From the NCBI RefSeq assembly GCF_035825295.1, contig NZ_JAYMGI010000002.1, positions 1,116,001-1,180,000 of the forward strand: DNA of 64,000 nucleotides, given 5' to 3'. Below, piece by piece: positions 42,339 to 51,288 of the stretch. A program made the position numbers and the translations under genes. Origin of the DNA: Actinacidiphila sp. DG2A-62 (GTDB lineage Bacteria > Actinomycetota > Actinomycetes > Streptomycetales > Streptomycetaceae). The notes below the pieces were generated by a model. It searched no databases, was not told the origin of the DNA, and worked only from the letters and a program-made list of their open reading frames with translations. Within the stretch, counting starts at the first letter, position 1. The number at the start of each line of letters is the position of its first letter.

Positions 42339-43662
42339 TTGAGCGAGAAAAGGGCCGAGCACTGGTGCTCGGGGAAGCATGGCCGGGATGCTCGCCGCCC
42401 GGGTCCTGGCCGAGGTCCACGACGAGGTCGTGGTGGTCGACCGGGACGAGCTGACCGGTGTGGACGCGGCCCGGCGCGGTGTGCCGCAGGGGCGGCACGC
42501 GCACGGTCTGCTGGCCCGCGGACAGCAGATCCTGGAGGACCTCTTCCCGGGGTTCACCGCGGAGCTGGAGGCCGCCGGGATACCCGTCGGCGACCTCGGC
42601 GGCCAGGTCCGCTGGTACTTCGACGGGCACCGGCTGAGCCCGGGCCCGACCGATCTGCGGCTGGTGGGGGTGGCCCGGCCGGTGCTGGAGGGCCATGTCC
42701 GCCGCCGGGTGGCCGCGCTGCCCGGTGTGCGGTTCCTGGAGGGCGCGGACATCGCCGGGCTCACCGTCTCCGGCGACGGCGGCCGGGTCACCGGGGCCCG
42801 GGTGCACCACGAGGGGCGCGAACAGGCGCTGGCAACCGACCTGGTGGTGGACGCCACCGGGCGCGGCTCGCGGGCGCCGGTGTGGCTGGAGGAGCTGGGG
42901 TACGGCCGGGTGCCGGAGGAGCGCATCAGGATCGACCTGACGTACACCAGCGTGATGTACCGCTGGCGGACCGATCCGTTCCGCGGTGACATGTCGATCA
43001 ACCCGGTGGCCACGCCGGCGAATCCGCGCGGCGCGTTCCTGCACACGCTGGGCGGCGACCGCTGCATGCTGTCGCTGACCGGGGTGCTGGGCGACCGGCC
43101 GCCGACCGACCCGGAGGGGCTGATGGCGTACGCCACGTCGCTGCCGGTGCCGGACGTCGCGGAGGCGCTGCAGGACGCGGAGATGCTGGGCACGCCGGTC
43201 TCCTTCCGGTTCCCGGCCAGCCAGCGGCGGCGGTTCGAGCGGCTGCCCCGGCTGCCCCGGGGGTTCCTGGTGGCCGGCGACGCGGTGTGCTCGTTCAACC
43301 CGGTCTACGGCCAGGGCATGGCGGTGGCCGCGCTCCAGGCGGTGACGCTGCGCCGGCACCTGCTGCGCGGCGGCGACCCGGACCCGCGGGCGTACTTCGC
43401 GGACATCGCCGGGGTGGTGGACGTGCCGTGGGAGATCGCGGCCGGCGGCGACTTCGCCTTCCCACAGGTGGAGGGCCGGCGGACGCTGAAGGTGCGGATG
43501 GGCAACGCGTATCTGGCCCGGCTGCACGTCGCGGCGCGCTCGGACGCGGTGCTGACCGAGCGGTTCCTGCGGGTGGCGGGCCTGGTCGACCCGCCGCAGG
43601 CGCTGATGGCGCCGGCGACCGCGCTGCGGGTGCTGCGCGGCTCGCGCGCGAAGGCGGCCTGA
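42339..43662 (+). CDS. FAD-dependent monooxygenase/oxidoreductase, two apparent 1-base deletions at its N-terminus
   Basis: The body of this p-hydroxybenzoate-hydroxylase-fold protein is intact from MAGMLAARVLAEVHDEV onward, with LVVDATGRGS and the FAD-ribityl motif LVAGDAVCSFNPVYGQGMAV. The expected start region (TTG 42339 with GAGGAGAGG, giving MSEKRAEH) and dinucleotide motif (LVLG-G-SMAG) are spread over three frames. One added base near 42362 and one in the GGGG run near 42374 rebuild EHxLVLGGSMAG. The repaired protein would have about 441 residues. It lacks the WxWxIP motif of flavin halogenases. It is divergent from monooxygenase B. Confidence 0.8.
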
Positions 43663-43678
43663 CCGCCTCCCCCGGCTG

Positions 43679-43722
43679 CACGGGACGAGCCCGCGGCGTG
43701 CGCGCCGCGGGCTCGTCCCGTG
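43679..43722. terminator. Perfect 20-bp hairpin between convergent genes
   Basis: CACGGGACGAGCCCGCGGCG pairs exactly with 43703-43722 around loop TGCG. It ends both the FAD monooxygenase transcript and the minus-strand aminotransferase operon. Confidence 0.85.
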
Positions 43723-43754
43723 TGCCCCCGGTACGGTGCCGGGGGTGCGGTGGG

Positions 43755-45125
43755 TCAGGCCAGGGTGCCGTCCGGGCGGAGCCGGCCGACGACCTCCAGG
43801 ACCGCGTCGACCGCGCGGGCGGCCTGCTTCTCGTCGATGACCAGCGGGGGCGCCAGCACGAGCATGCTGCCGTAGGGGCGGGCGATGACGCCGTGCCGCC
43901 TGCGGATCTCGAAGGCGACCTGCTCCACCGGGCCCCAGGCCATGGGGGCGCGGGTGGCGGGGTCGGCGAGCAGTTCCAGCGCGGCCAGCGAGCCGGCCAC
44001 CCGCAGGTCGCCGACGACCGGCAGCTCGGTGGCCGGGGCCAGTCCTGCGCCCAGCCAGTCGGCGATCACGCCGGCCTTGGCGATGAGTCCCTCGCGCTCG
44101 ATGATGTCGACCGTCGCCAGGCCCAGGGCGCAGCTGACCGGGTGGCCCTGGAAGGTGTAGCCGTGGAAGAAGCCGCCGGTGGTCAAGATGGTGTCGGCGA
44201 TCTCGTCGGTCATCAGGGTGGCGCCGAGCGGGACGTAGCCGCCGGCGATGCCCTTGGCCATGGTGATCATGTCGGGTTCCATGCCGCGCGGGCCGCTGTC
44301 GAACCAGTGGCCGGTGCGGCCGTAGGCGGTGACCACCTCGTCGGCGATGAGCAGGATGCCGTTGCGGCGCAGCACCTCGCGCACCCGCGGCCAGTAGTCC
44401 TGCGGCGGGACGAGCACGCCGCCGCCGGCCATCACCGGCTCGCCGATCATGGCCGCGATGTTGCCGGCGCCGATCCGGGCGATGGTCGCCTCCAGCTCCT
44501 CGATGAGGAAGTCGGTGGTGTCCCGGCCGCCGTACAGCTCGGCCGCCCGGTAGGGGTAGGGCGGGCTGAGCTTCTCCACGTGCGGCAGGTTGGGGCCGAC
44601 GCCCTCGTGCATGGGCGGCAGGCCGGTGGCGGTGCCGCTGCCGTAGGTCGCGCCGTGGAAGGAGTAGTGGCGGGCCAGGATCCAGGTGCGGTCGGGCTCG
44701 CCGCGGCGGTGGTGGTAGAGCCGGGCGGCGCGCATCGCGGTCTCCACGGACTCCGAGCCGCCGCTGGTGAAGAAGACCCGTTCGATGCCTTCGGGGGCCA
44801 GCCGGGCGATCCGCGCGGCGAGCCGGATCGCCTGGTCGTTGGAGAACTCCAGCAGGCTGGTGAAGTACTCCAGCGTGCCGATCTGCCGGGCGGCGACCTC
44901 GGCGAGCTCCTTGCGGCCGTGGCCGAGCGGCGAGTGCCAGACGCCGCCGCCGGCCGCGTCCAGCAGCTCGTTGCCGCGGGCGTCCCACACCGTGCAGCCC
45001 TCGCCGCGGACGATGACGGTGCGGTCGTGGATGTCGCCGCGCTGCATGGAGCGGAACAGGTGGCGCCGGTCGAGGTCCTCCAACTCCTGGGCGGTGGCGG
45101 TCTGGTCGGGCGAGGTGATGGTCAT
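43755..45125 (-). CDS. Class-III PLP aminotransferase
   Basis: This 456-residue fold-type I aminotransferase of the omega-amino/taurine/diaminopelargonate group has SGGSESVETAMRAARLYHH, ILARHYSFHGATYGSG, LLIADEVVTAYGRTGHWF (PLP Asp) and DMITMAKGIAGGYVPLGA (PLP Lys). It transfers an amino group between an amine or omega-amino acid and an oxoacid. ATG 45125 follows AGGAGA. It is the last gene of a five-gene minus-strand operon with a permease and GMC 2. This suggests import and deamination of an amine, or amination of a carbonyl made by GMC 2. Confidence 0.92.
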   Translation of the reverse strand: MTITSPDQTATAQELEDLDRRHLFRSMQRGDIHDRTVIVRGEGCTVWDARGNELLDAAGGGVWHSPLGHGRKELAEVAARQIGTLEYFTSLLEFSNDQAIRLAARIARLAPEGIERVFFTSGGSESVETAMRAARLYHHRRGEPDRTWILARHYSFHGATYGSGTATGLPPMHEGVGPNLPHVEKLSPPYPYRAAELYGGRDTTDFLIEELEATIARIGAGNIAAMIGEPVMAGGGVLVPPQDYWPRVREVLRRNGILLIADEVVTAYGRTGHWFDSGPRGMEPDMITMAKGIAGGYVPLGATLMTDEIADTILTTGGFFHGYTFQGHPVSCALGLATVDIIEREGLIAKAGVIADWLGAGLAPATELPVVGDLRVAGSLAALELLADPATRAPMAWGPVEQVAFEIRRRHGVIARPYGSMLVLAPPLVIDEKQAARAVDAVLEVVGRLRPDGTLA

Positions 45126-45163
45126 GGGCGTCTCCTGGGTGGCGTCGGCGGAGGTCCGCCGGG

Positions 45164-46753
45164 TCAGCGGGCGGTGTCGGCGAGCAGGTGCGGGTCGGCC
45201 GGGTCCAGCGGCGGGCGGCCGGCGATCAGGTCGGCCGCCTTCTCGCCGATGGCGATGGCCGAGGCGTTGGGCGCGCCGCGCCCGGTGGTGGGCATGACTG
45301 AGACGTCGGCCACCCGCAGGCCCTCGATGCCCATGACCCGCAGCTCGGGGTCGACGACCTTGCCGATGGCGCAGGTGCTCGACCCGTGGAAGATCGAGTG
45401 GGTGTAGCCGCGGATGTACTCGGTCAGGTCGGCGTCGGACTCCGAGGCGGGCGCGTTCAGCCACGCCTGGTGGTAGGGGCCCATCGCCTTCTGCCGGGCG
45501 ATGTCCAGGCCGATCCGCACGCCGGCCAGCGCGGTCCGCAGGTCGTCCTCGTCCTGGTAGTAGTTGTGCTGGATCTTCGGCTTGGTGGTGGGGTTGTTCG
45601 AGTCCAGCGTGACCTCGCCGCGGCTGCGCGGGGTGAGCATCACCGGGCCGTAGGTGATGGCGTGCCCGGTGGGCAGGCCGAGGCCGCTGTCGGCGAACAT
45701 CAGCGGGCCGGAGAAGTACACGACGTCGGGCGCCGACAGCCCGTCGCGGGTGCGCACGAAGCCGCCGGCCTCGGGGCCGTTGGAGGTGAGCGGGCCGCGG
45801 CCCTCCTCGGCGAACTGCCGTACGTACTCCGGCTCCTCGGCGATCAGCAGGCTGACCGGCTGGTCGTGGGTGAAGATCAGCGGGACCAGCGGGTGGTCCT
45901 GGAGGTTGCGGCCGACCTCGGGGTGGTCGAGCACCACGTCGATGCCGAGCATCCGCAGGTGGTCGGCCGGGCCGATGCCGGAGAGCATCAGCAGCTGCGG
46001 GGAGTTGTAGGCGCCGGCGCACAGGATCACCTCGCGCTCGGCGCGCACCACGACCTCGTCGTCCAGCCGCGAGCCGACGACACCGACGGCGCGGTTGCCC
46101 TGGGTGAGGACCTTGTGCACCTGGATGTTGGTCTCGACGGTGAGGTTGGGCCGGTCCATCGCCGGGTGAAGGTACGCCACCGCGGTGCTGCACCTGCGGC
46201 CGTCGCGCTGGGTGACCTGGAAGAAGCCGAAGCCCTCCTGGTCGCCGGCGTTGAAGTCGTCGTTGGCCGTCCAGCCGGCCTGGCCCGCGGCCTCCAGGAA
46301 CGCCTGGGACTGGATGTTGCGCGAGCGGCCGTCGCTCACCGACATCGGGCCGCCGGCGCCGTGGTAGTACGACGCGCCGCGCTCGTTGTCCTCCGAGCGG
46401 CGGAAGTACGGCAAGAGCTCGTCGTAGCTCCAGCCGGGCTGCCCCCAGGAGTCGTAGTCCAGCTTGTTGCCGCGCAGGTACAGCATGGCGTTGATGGAGC
46501 TGGTGCCGCCCAGCACCCGGCCGCGCGGCAGGAAGATGCGCCGGCGGCGCAGCGCGGGCTCCTCGTGGCTGTCGTAGTCCCAGTCCACCCGGGTGCGGAA
46601 CAACTCGCCGAACGCGGCGGGGATGTGGATGGTTTCCAGGTCGTCGGAGGGGCCCGCCTCGATCAGGCAGACCCGCACCGAGGGGTCCTCGGACAGCCGC
46701 GCGGCCAGCACGCAGCCGGCCGAGCCCGCGCCGACGATCACGTAGTCGTACAT
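45164..46753 (-). CDS. GMC-family FAD-dependent oxidoreductase 2
   Basis: This 529-residue protein shows the same motif set as GMC 1: YDYVIVGAGSAGCVLAARLS, RGRVLGGTSSINAMLYLRG, LCAGAYNSPQLLMLSGIGP and FHGSSTCAIG with the active-site His, then GAPNASAIAIGEKAADL. Blocks such as SGPLMFADSGLGLPTGHA have exact counterparts in GMC 1, so the two arose by duplication. ATG 46753 has CAGGAG seven bases upstream. It may produce the carbonyl substrate of the aminotransferase 38 bases downstream, or consume the matching alcohol. Confidence 0.93.
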   Translation of the reverse strand: MYDYVIVGAGSAGCVLAARLSEDPSVRVCLIEAGPSDDLETIHIPAAFGELFRTRVDWDYDSHEEPALRRRRIFLPRGRVLGGTSSINAMLYLRGNKLDYDSWGQPGWSYDELLPYFRRSEDNERGASYYHGAGGPMSVSDGRSRNIQSQAFLEAAGQAGWTANDDFNAGDQEGFGFFQVTQRDGRRCSTAVAYLHPAMDRPNLTVETNIQVHKVLTQGNRAVGVVGSRLDDEVVVRAEREVILCAGAYNSPQLLMLSGIGPADHLRMLGIDVVLDHPEVGRNLQDHPLVPLIFTHDQPVSLLIAEEPEYVRQFAEEGRGPLTSNGPEAGGFVRTRDGLSAPDVVYFSGPLMFADSGLGLPTGHAITYGPVMLTPRSRGEVTLDSNNPTTKPKIQHNYYQDEDDLRTALAGVRIGLDIARQKAMGPYHQAWLNAPASESDADLTEYIRGYTHSIFHGSSTCAIGKVVDPELRVMGIEGLRVADVSVMPTTGRGAPNASAIAIGEKAADLIAGRPPLDPADPHLLADTAR

Positions 46754-46798
46754 CACAGCACTCCTGAAGTCGTAGCGGTCGGGATCGGCGGCGCGCGG

Positions 46799-46910
46799 CC
46801 GCCGGGTCGCAAGGGGCGGTGGCACCGCCGGGTCACAAGGGCGGCCGGGGCCGCCGGGTCATGAGGAGCCGCCGCGGGCCGCCGGATCGCAAGGGCGCGG
46901 CCGGGGCGGC
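46799..46910. repeat. Degenerate tandem repeats between permease and GMC 2 genes
   Basis: Four diverged copies of about 28 bases, each with CCGCCGGGTCRCAAGGG-like sequence, fill the 161-base space after the permease stop. Confidence 0.6.
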
Positions 46911-46914
46911 CCGT

Positions 46915-48432
46915 TCACACGCGGGGGCCGGGGGCCGCGGGGTCGAAGTCGGCCGAGCCCGGCCGCAGGCCGGGTCCGCCGGCCGGCCCGGCCGACCCGC
47001 CCTGCCCGGGCGTGTCGGCGGCGCGGGCGTCCGCGGCGATCCCCCGGTAGACGGCGGGCCGGCCGCGGCGCAGCCACAGCGCGTAGCCCAGTCCGCCGAC
47101 CGCGGCGGCGGCCAGCAGCCAGGGCAGGGCGTTGACCGCGGTCGCCGACGTGCCGGTCAGCAGCGGGAAGTTGTCGACCAGCAGCACGGTCGAGGCGATC
47201 AGCCCGGCCGCGCCGATCAGCGGGGCGAGCACGGTGCGCCACCAGTGCCCGTCGTCGCGGCGGCGGAAGAACCCCACCACGGCGACGGCCGCCGCCGCCT
47301 GAAGCGCCACGATGCCGAGCGTGCCCAGGCCCAGCAGGCTGGTGGCCAGGCTGGTGTACGGGTCGAGGCCGCCGGCCGCGAAGGCCGCGACCACCACGAC
47401 GGTCAGCCCGCTCTGCACGGCGCTGGCGCGGTGCGGCGAGGAGTGCCGCGGGTGCGCCCTTCCGAGCCGGGCCGGCAGCAGCCGGTCCCGGCTGAGCACG
47501 AAGGTGTAGCGGTTGGCCGCGTTGTGCAGCGCCAGGGTGGCCGCCAGCATGCTGGTGCACAGCAGCGCCTGCATCACCGAGGACATGGTGGAGGACACGT
47601 AGCGGGTGCTGAGCGAGAAGAAGAGGTTGCCCAGCTGCTCCCCCGCGCTGCCCCTGACCTTGTCGGGGCCCTCGGCGCCGACCGCCACCCACGCGGTGAG
47701 CGCGTAGAAGCCGGCGATCACCACGACCGATGCGTAGGTGGCCCGGGGCACCGCGCGGGTGGGGTTGCGGGCCTCCTCCCCGTACAGCGCCGCGGACTCG
47801 AAGCCGATGAAGGACATGAAGGCGAACATCACGCTGACGCCGAGCGCGCCGCTGAAGACGGTGTGCGGCTGGAACGACGCGCCCGGCAGGGCGTGCAGGC
47901 CCCGGTCGGCGAGGATCGCCACGTCGAGCACCGCGAGGACGCCGATCTCGGCGGCCATCAGCACCGACAGCACCCGGGCGGACACGTCGATCTGGCGGTA
48001 GCCGAGGACCGCGACCACCGCGACGGCGAGCCCGGTCCACACCTCCCAGGGCAGCGTCAGCCCCCAGCCGGCGACGGTCAGCCGCGCGAAGTACCCGAAG
48101 GCGCCGGTCAGTCCGATCGCCGCGGCGTTGTACGACACCACGGCGACCAGTCCGGCCGCGACCGCGAGCGGCCGGCCGAGGCCGAGCCTGACGTAGGTGT
48201 AGAAGCCGCCGGCGTGCACGATGCGGCGGCTCATCGCGGCGTAGCCCGCCGAGAAGCACAGCAGGACGACGCCCGCGAAGACGAACACCGCGGGCAGCCC
48301 CGCGCCGTCGCCGAGTGCGAACGCCAGCGGGACGGTGCCGACGACGCAGGCCAGCGGCGCGGCCGCGGCGACCACGAGCAGCACGATCTTCGGGGTGGTG
48401 AGGGTTCCGCGCAGATGCGCCGGCTCCGCCAT
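46915..48432 (-). CDS. APC-family amino acid/amine permease
   Basis: This 505-residue membrane protein has about 12 transmembrane helices and APC-family features: KIVLLVVAAAAPLACVVGTVPLAFALG at helix 1, GGFYTYVRLGLGRPL, and FAFMSFIGFESAALYGEEARNPTRAVPRA. The C-terminal 45 residues are a Gly/Pro/Ala cytoplasmic tail. It probably takes up an amino acid or amine. It is in an operon upstream of GMC 2 and the class-III aminotransferase and just downstream of two NTF2-like genes, which links transport with oxidation and transamination. Confidence 0.92.
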   Translation of the reverse strand: MAEPAHLRGTLTTPKIVLLVVAAAAPLACVVGTVPLAFALGDGAGLPAVFVFAGVVLLCFSAGYAAMSRRIVHAGGFYTYVRLGLGRPLAVAAGLVAVVSYNAAAIGLTGAFGYFARLTVAGWGLTLPWEVWTGLAVAVVAVLGYRQIDVSARVLSVLMAAEIGVLAVLDVAILADRGLHALPGASFQPHTVFSGALGVSVMFAFMSFIGFESAALYGEEARNPTRAVPRATYASVVVIAGFYALTAWVAVGAEGPDKVRGSAGEQLGNLFFSLSTRYVSSTMSSVMQALLCTSMLAATLALHNAANRYTFVLSRDRLLPARLGRAHPRHSSPHRASAVQSGLTVVVVAAFAAGGLDPYTSLATSLLGLGTLGIVALQAAAAVAVVGFFRRRDDGHWWRTVLAPLIGAAGLIASTVLLVDNFPLLTGTSATAVNALPWLLAAAAVGGLGYALWLRRGRPAVYRGIAADARAADTPGQGGSAGPAGGPGLRPGSADFDPAAPGPRV

Positions 48433-48506
48433 GGGTCACTCCTGTCGTTCGGGGCGCGGTGGGTGGGGGCCGGGCCGGCCGGGCTCCGGCGGGGCGCCGC
48501 GGGCGG

Positions 48507-48962
48507 TCAGCCGCCGAGCGGGCTGGTCTGGTGGGAGAACAGCTGCCAGTCGCCGCCGCGCTTGACGACGACCCACTGGCCGCGGAAGGAGTTCTCCGGC
48601 AGCGGCGTCTCCTCTCCCTTGCGCAGCACGCCGCCCTCGGTCACCGCGACGGCGACCTCGTCGGTGAGCAGCCTGATCTCCACCGGGGTCTCGGAGATGC
48701 GCGAGCCCGCGTAGGCGCCCTTGAAGGCGTCGGCGAGGTACTGCTCGATCTCGGCGCGGCCGCGCAGCTGCACGTCGCCGATGAGTTCACTGCCGTCGTC
48801 GGTGAACAGCGCGCTGTACGCGCCGGCGTCGCCGGCCTCCCAGGCGACGCGGGCCCGCAGCGGCACGGTGAGCACCGCGCCCTCGGGGCCGTTGGAGTAC
48901 GGGCCGTACTGCGTCGCCCACTGCTTCGCCTGGTCCACCAGGGACCTGGCTCCTGCGGTCAT
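48507..48962 (-). CDS. NTF2-like SgcJ/EcaC family protein 2
   Basis: This 151-residue protein is paralogous to the proteins at 37939-38418 and 49162-49629. It has VLTVPLRARVAWEAGDAGAYSALFTDDGSELIGDVQL, QYLADAFKGAYAGSRI and WQLFSHQTSPLGG. ATG 48962 follows AAGGGAG. It lies 75 bases before the permease gene. No catalytic residues can be assigned. Family members act as cyclases, isomerases or small-molecule binders. Confidence 0.9.
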   Translation of the reverse strand: MTAGARSLVDQAKQWATQYGPYSNGPEGAVLTVPLRARVAWEAGDAGAYSALFTDDGSELIGDVQLRGRAEIEQYLADAFKGAYAGSRISETPVEIRLLTDEVAVAVTEGGVLRKGEETPLPENSFRGQWVVVKRGGDWQLFSHQTSPLGG

Positions 48963-49161
48963 GGGGTGACTCCCTTCGTCCTCGTGTCGTACACGTGCCG
49001 TGCCTGCGGCACGGGTTGGTTCTCGGTGGGGTGCGGTGCGGGTGCGGTGCGGGTGCGAAGCACGTACGCGTGCGGGCTGGGTGCGTGCGGGGGCGGATCG
49101 GGGTGCGGCGGGGAGGCGCGGCGGGTCCGGGCGGACCGGACCCGCCGCGCCCGGTGTGCGG

Positions 49162-49629
49162 TTACCAGCGCAGGGTCGCGCCGGCGCCCCGCGGGCTGTT
49201 CTGGTAGCTGGCGAGCTGCCACTGCCCGTCGGCCTGCTTGACGCACACCCAGGTCGAGCGCACGGCCAGCTCGTCGTCGATCTCGGTCTCACCGGCCGCG
49301 AGGATGCCGCCGTGCGTACGCAGCACGGCGACGTTCTCGCTGGGGAAGCGGACGTCGACCGGGGCGCCGGTGACACCGGTGCCCTTGAACGGTCCGGCGT
49401 ACGCCGCCGCCATGAACTGGCGGATCTCGTCGCGGCCACGCTTCAGGACGTCACCGGGGAGGATGAGGATCCCGTCCTCGGTGAAGACCTCGGCCACGCC
49501 TTCCGCGTCGTTGCGCGCCCACGCGGCCACCAGCCGCAGCGGAACGCTGAGCGCCTCCTTCTCCCGGTCGCTGGTGAACGCGCCGTAGTACGCGTCCAGA
49601 TCACTCGCAGCCGTCAGGGTCTGCGTCAT
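49162..49629 (-). CDS. NTF2-like SgcJ/EcaC family protein 3
   Basis: This 155-residue protein has EALSVPLRLVAAWARNDAEGVAEVFTEDGILILPGDVL, FMAAAYAGPFKGTGV and WQLASYQNSPRG. The core matches the other two copies, so all three arose from one ancestor. ATG 49629 follows AAAGGAG. It is the first gene of the minus-strand operon. An inverted repeat lies about 80 bases upstream. Confidence 0.9.
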   Translation of the reverse strand: MTQTLTAASDLDAYYGAFTSDREKEALSVPLRLVAAWARNDAEGVAEVFTEDGILILPGDVLKRGRDEIRQFMAAAYAGPFKGTGVTGAPVDVRFPSENVAVLRTHGGILAAGETEIDDELAVRSTWVCVKQADGQWQLASYQNSPRGAGATLRW

Positions 49630-50262
49630 CTCATCCACTCCTTTAGGGACACGCGGCGGCCCGGGTACCGGCAGTTCCAGCACACCGCACGACCTACTGT
49701 GGAGAAGTGACGTAACCACTTCATCTTTAATAGTGCTATACCCTCGAAGACGAAGTCCGGAGCCGCATCCCGGCCCCCGGAGCGGGTACGCATCCGGTGC
49801 GGGAGGGGGCGATCCGACACCGGTCTAAACCTCTTCACGCCTTCCGCATGCCTTCCGTATGCCTTCTGCCCATCCGCCGCACGCCTTCTGCTTGCCTCCT
49901 GCAATCGTCCTCGGGTCCGCACGTTCGAAGAAATCCGACGCAGCGTTTCCCGATAGCCGCATTCCTCGTTTCGCACTTCTTCCGGGTTGCCCTTCCGGAG
50001 CACGTCAGGGGCACAGTGGGTACGTTCCGTCGCCGACTTGAGTGGCGGTTCCATGCTTGCCCGATGTGAGGCCCGCTGCTACGGTTGTGGACCGTTGTCA
50101 CCAGACAATTCGTTCGTCAATACCGTGAAGTGGCCAGGGCGTTTGGTGCAGCGCCCGCCTTTTCGGTCACGTGAGGCACGTACGCGATACCGGCATGCTC
50201 AGGCATGCATTCCAGGGGTGCACGATTTCGTCAGCTCTCTGCCGAGCCAGCTTGGAGAAGAG
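49630..50262. other. AT-richer divergent region with short repeats
   Basis: This 633-base gap separates the minus-strand NTF2-like operon from the AraC gene. No gene is supported. It is visibly richer in A/T than neighbours and contains a degenerate run of GCCTTCYGY units at about 49835-49905. Promoters of both directions, and probably AraC-binding direct repeats, lie here. Confidence 0.5.
49704..49722. promoter_or_regulatory. Inverted repeat upstream of the NTF2-like operon
   Basis: GAAGTG-ACGTAAC-CACTTC is a 6-base inverted repeat with a 7-base spacer, next to AT-rich TATAGCACTATTAAAG on the minus strand. It is a candidate operator/promoter for the five-gene operon. Confidence 0.45.
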
Positions 50263-50703
50263 ATGGACCCTGCCGCGAAAACGCCTGACCTCACGATGGA
50301 GCAAGCAATAAGTCGGGCCATCCAGATCATGAAGGTGAATTTGTCCGACCCGCTGACTATGGACGACATCGCCCGCGCGGCGATGTACAGCAAGTTCCAC
50401 TTCTCACGGGAGTTCCAACGCGTCACAGGAGTATCACCGGGACGCTTCCTGGCGGCGCTCCGCCTGGAAGCCGCGAAAGCGCTTCTCGTCACCACGTCGC
50501 TGAGCGTCATCGAGATCAGCCACCGGGTCGGATACACCAGCGTCGGCACTTTCAGTTACCGGTTCGCGCAAGCCGTCGGTCTTGCTCCCTCGGCCTTCCG
50601 CAAGGCCGGCGGGCGGCGGGCGGCCGTGCGCACCCGGGACCGCGGCGACCAGCGCCCGGAGGACCGCGGCGGCCGGGGCCGGCCCGCGGCGCGGAGACGG
50701 TGA
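50263..50703 (+). CDS. AraC-family transcriptional regulator (DNA-binding domain)
   Basis: This 146-residue protein has the complete AraC double helix-turn-helix: LSDPLTMDDIARAAMYSKFHFSREFQRVTGVSP and TTSLSVIEISHRVGYTSVGTFSYRFAQAVGLAPSAFR. ATG 50263 is chosen because GGAGAAGAG precedes it. The longer frame upstream has no family similarity. The next frame (50700-51092), overlapping GTGA, encodes a domain that in similar regulators is fused at the C-terminus. The split may therefore be another missing base at about 50605-50690. It faces the minus-strand NTF2/permease/GMC operon and is the likely regulator of the oxidative cluster. Confidence 0.88.
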   Translation: MDPAAKTPDLTMEQAISRAIQIMKVNLSDPLTMDDIARAAMYSKFHFSREFQRVTGVSPGRFLAALRLEAAKALLVTTSLSVIEISHRVGYTSVGTFSYRFAQAVGLAPSAFRKAGGRRAAVRTRDRGDQRPEDRGGRGRPAARRR

Positions 50704-51092
50704 CGGTGCGCGGTCAGATCAGCGCGCCGCCGGAGCAGCGGCACCGGCCGGTGGCCGTGGCGCTGTTCCGCACGCCGTACCCGCAGGGCCTGCCGGTGCG
50801 CTGCGCGCTGCTGCGCCGGCCCGGGCCGTTCGTCCTCGACGAGGTGCCGCCGGGCCGCTGGCACCTGATGGCCTGTTCGGTCCCGGTGGGCTACGGTGGC
50901 CCGCTCGCCCCCGCGGGCGTGCTCCCGGCCATCGCGGACCCGGTGGCGATCGACGCCCGCCCCGGGGTGCCGGTGCTCCCGGCCGACCTCGCGCTGCGCG
51001 CGCAGAACGAACTCGACCCGCCGATCCTGCCGGCCCTGCCGGACATCTCGTCGGCGGCGTTCCAGGACGACGCGCGGCGCGCGGCCGGATAA
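50700..51092 (+). CDS. C-terminal companion domain of the AraC regulator
   Basis: This beta-rich domain of 130 residues reads RPVAVALFRTPYPQGLPVRCALL, RPGPFVLDEVPPGRWHLMACS and ILPALPDIS. It resembles the carboxypeptidase-regulatory-like domain often attached to streptomycete AraC proteins. Its GTG overlaps the AraC stop as GTGA. Reading this frame upstream gives a plausible Pro/Gly linker (APGGPRRPGPARGAETVTV), so both pieces may be one protein of about 276 residues interrupted by a single-base deletion. Otherwise it is a coupled small subunit. Confidence 0.65.
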   Translation: MTVRGQISAPPEQRHRPVAVALFRTPYPQGLPVRCALLRRPGPFVLDEVPPGRWHLMACSVPVGYGGPLAPAGVLPAIADPVAIDARPGVPVLPADLALRAQNELDPPILPALPDISSAAFQDDARRAAG

Positions 51093-51288
51093 ACCGGATA
51101 AAGGGGCGGGGCCGAACAAGGGGGCGAGGGCCGAACAAGGGCGGCCGGGGGCCGCCGAGGGCCGGGGAGACGAAGACGGGCCGCCGGGGCTTCCAGGGAG
51201 CCGCCGGGGGCCGGGGGAAACGGGCCGGGGGAAACGGGCCGGGGACGGCCGGGGGTGCGCGCCGGGGAGCCGCAAGGACCGCCGGGGG

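Noticed and set aside
42339..43662. Flavin-dependent halogenase
   Set aside because: The fold is similar, but the WxWxIP motif of halogenases is absent and the body fits FAD monooxygenases better.
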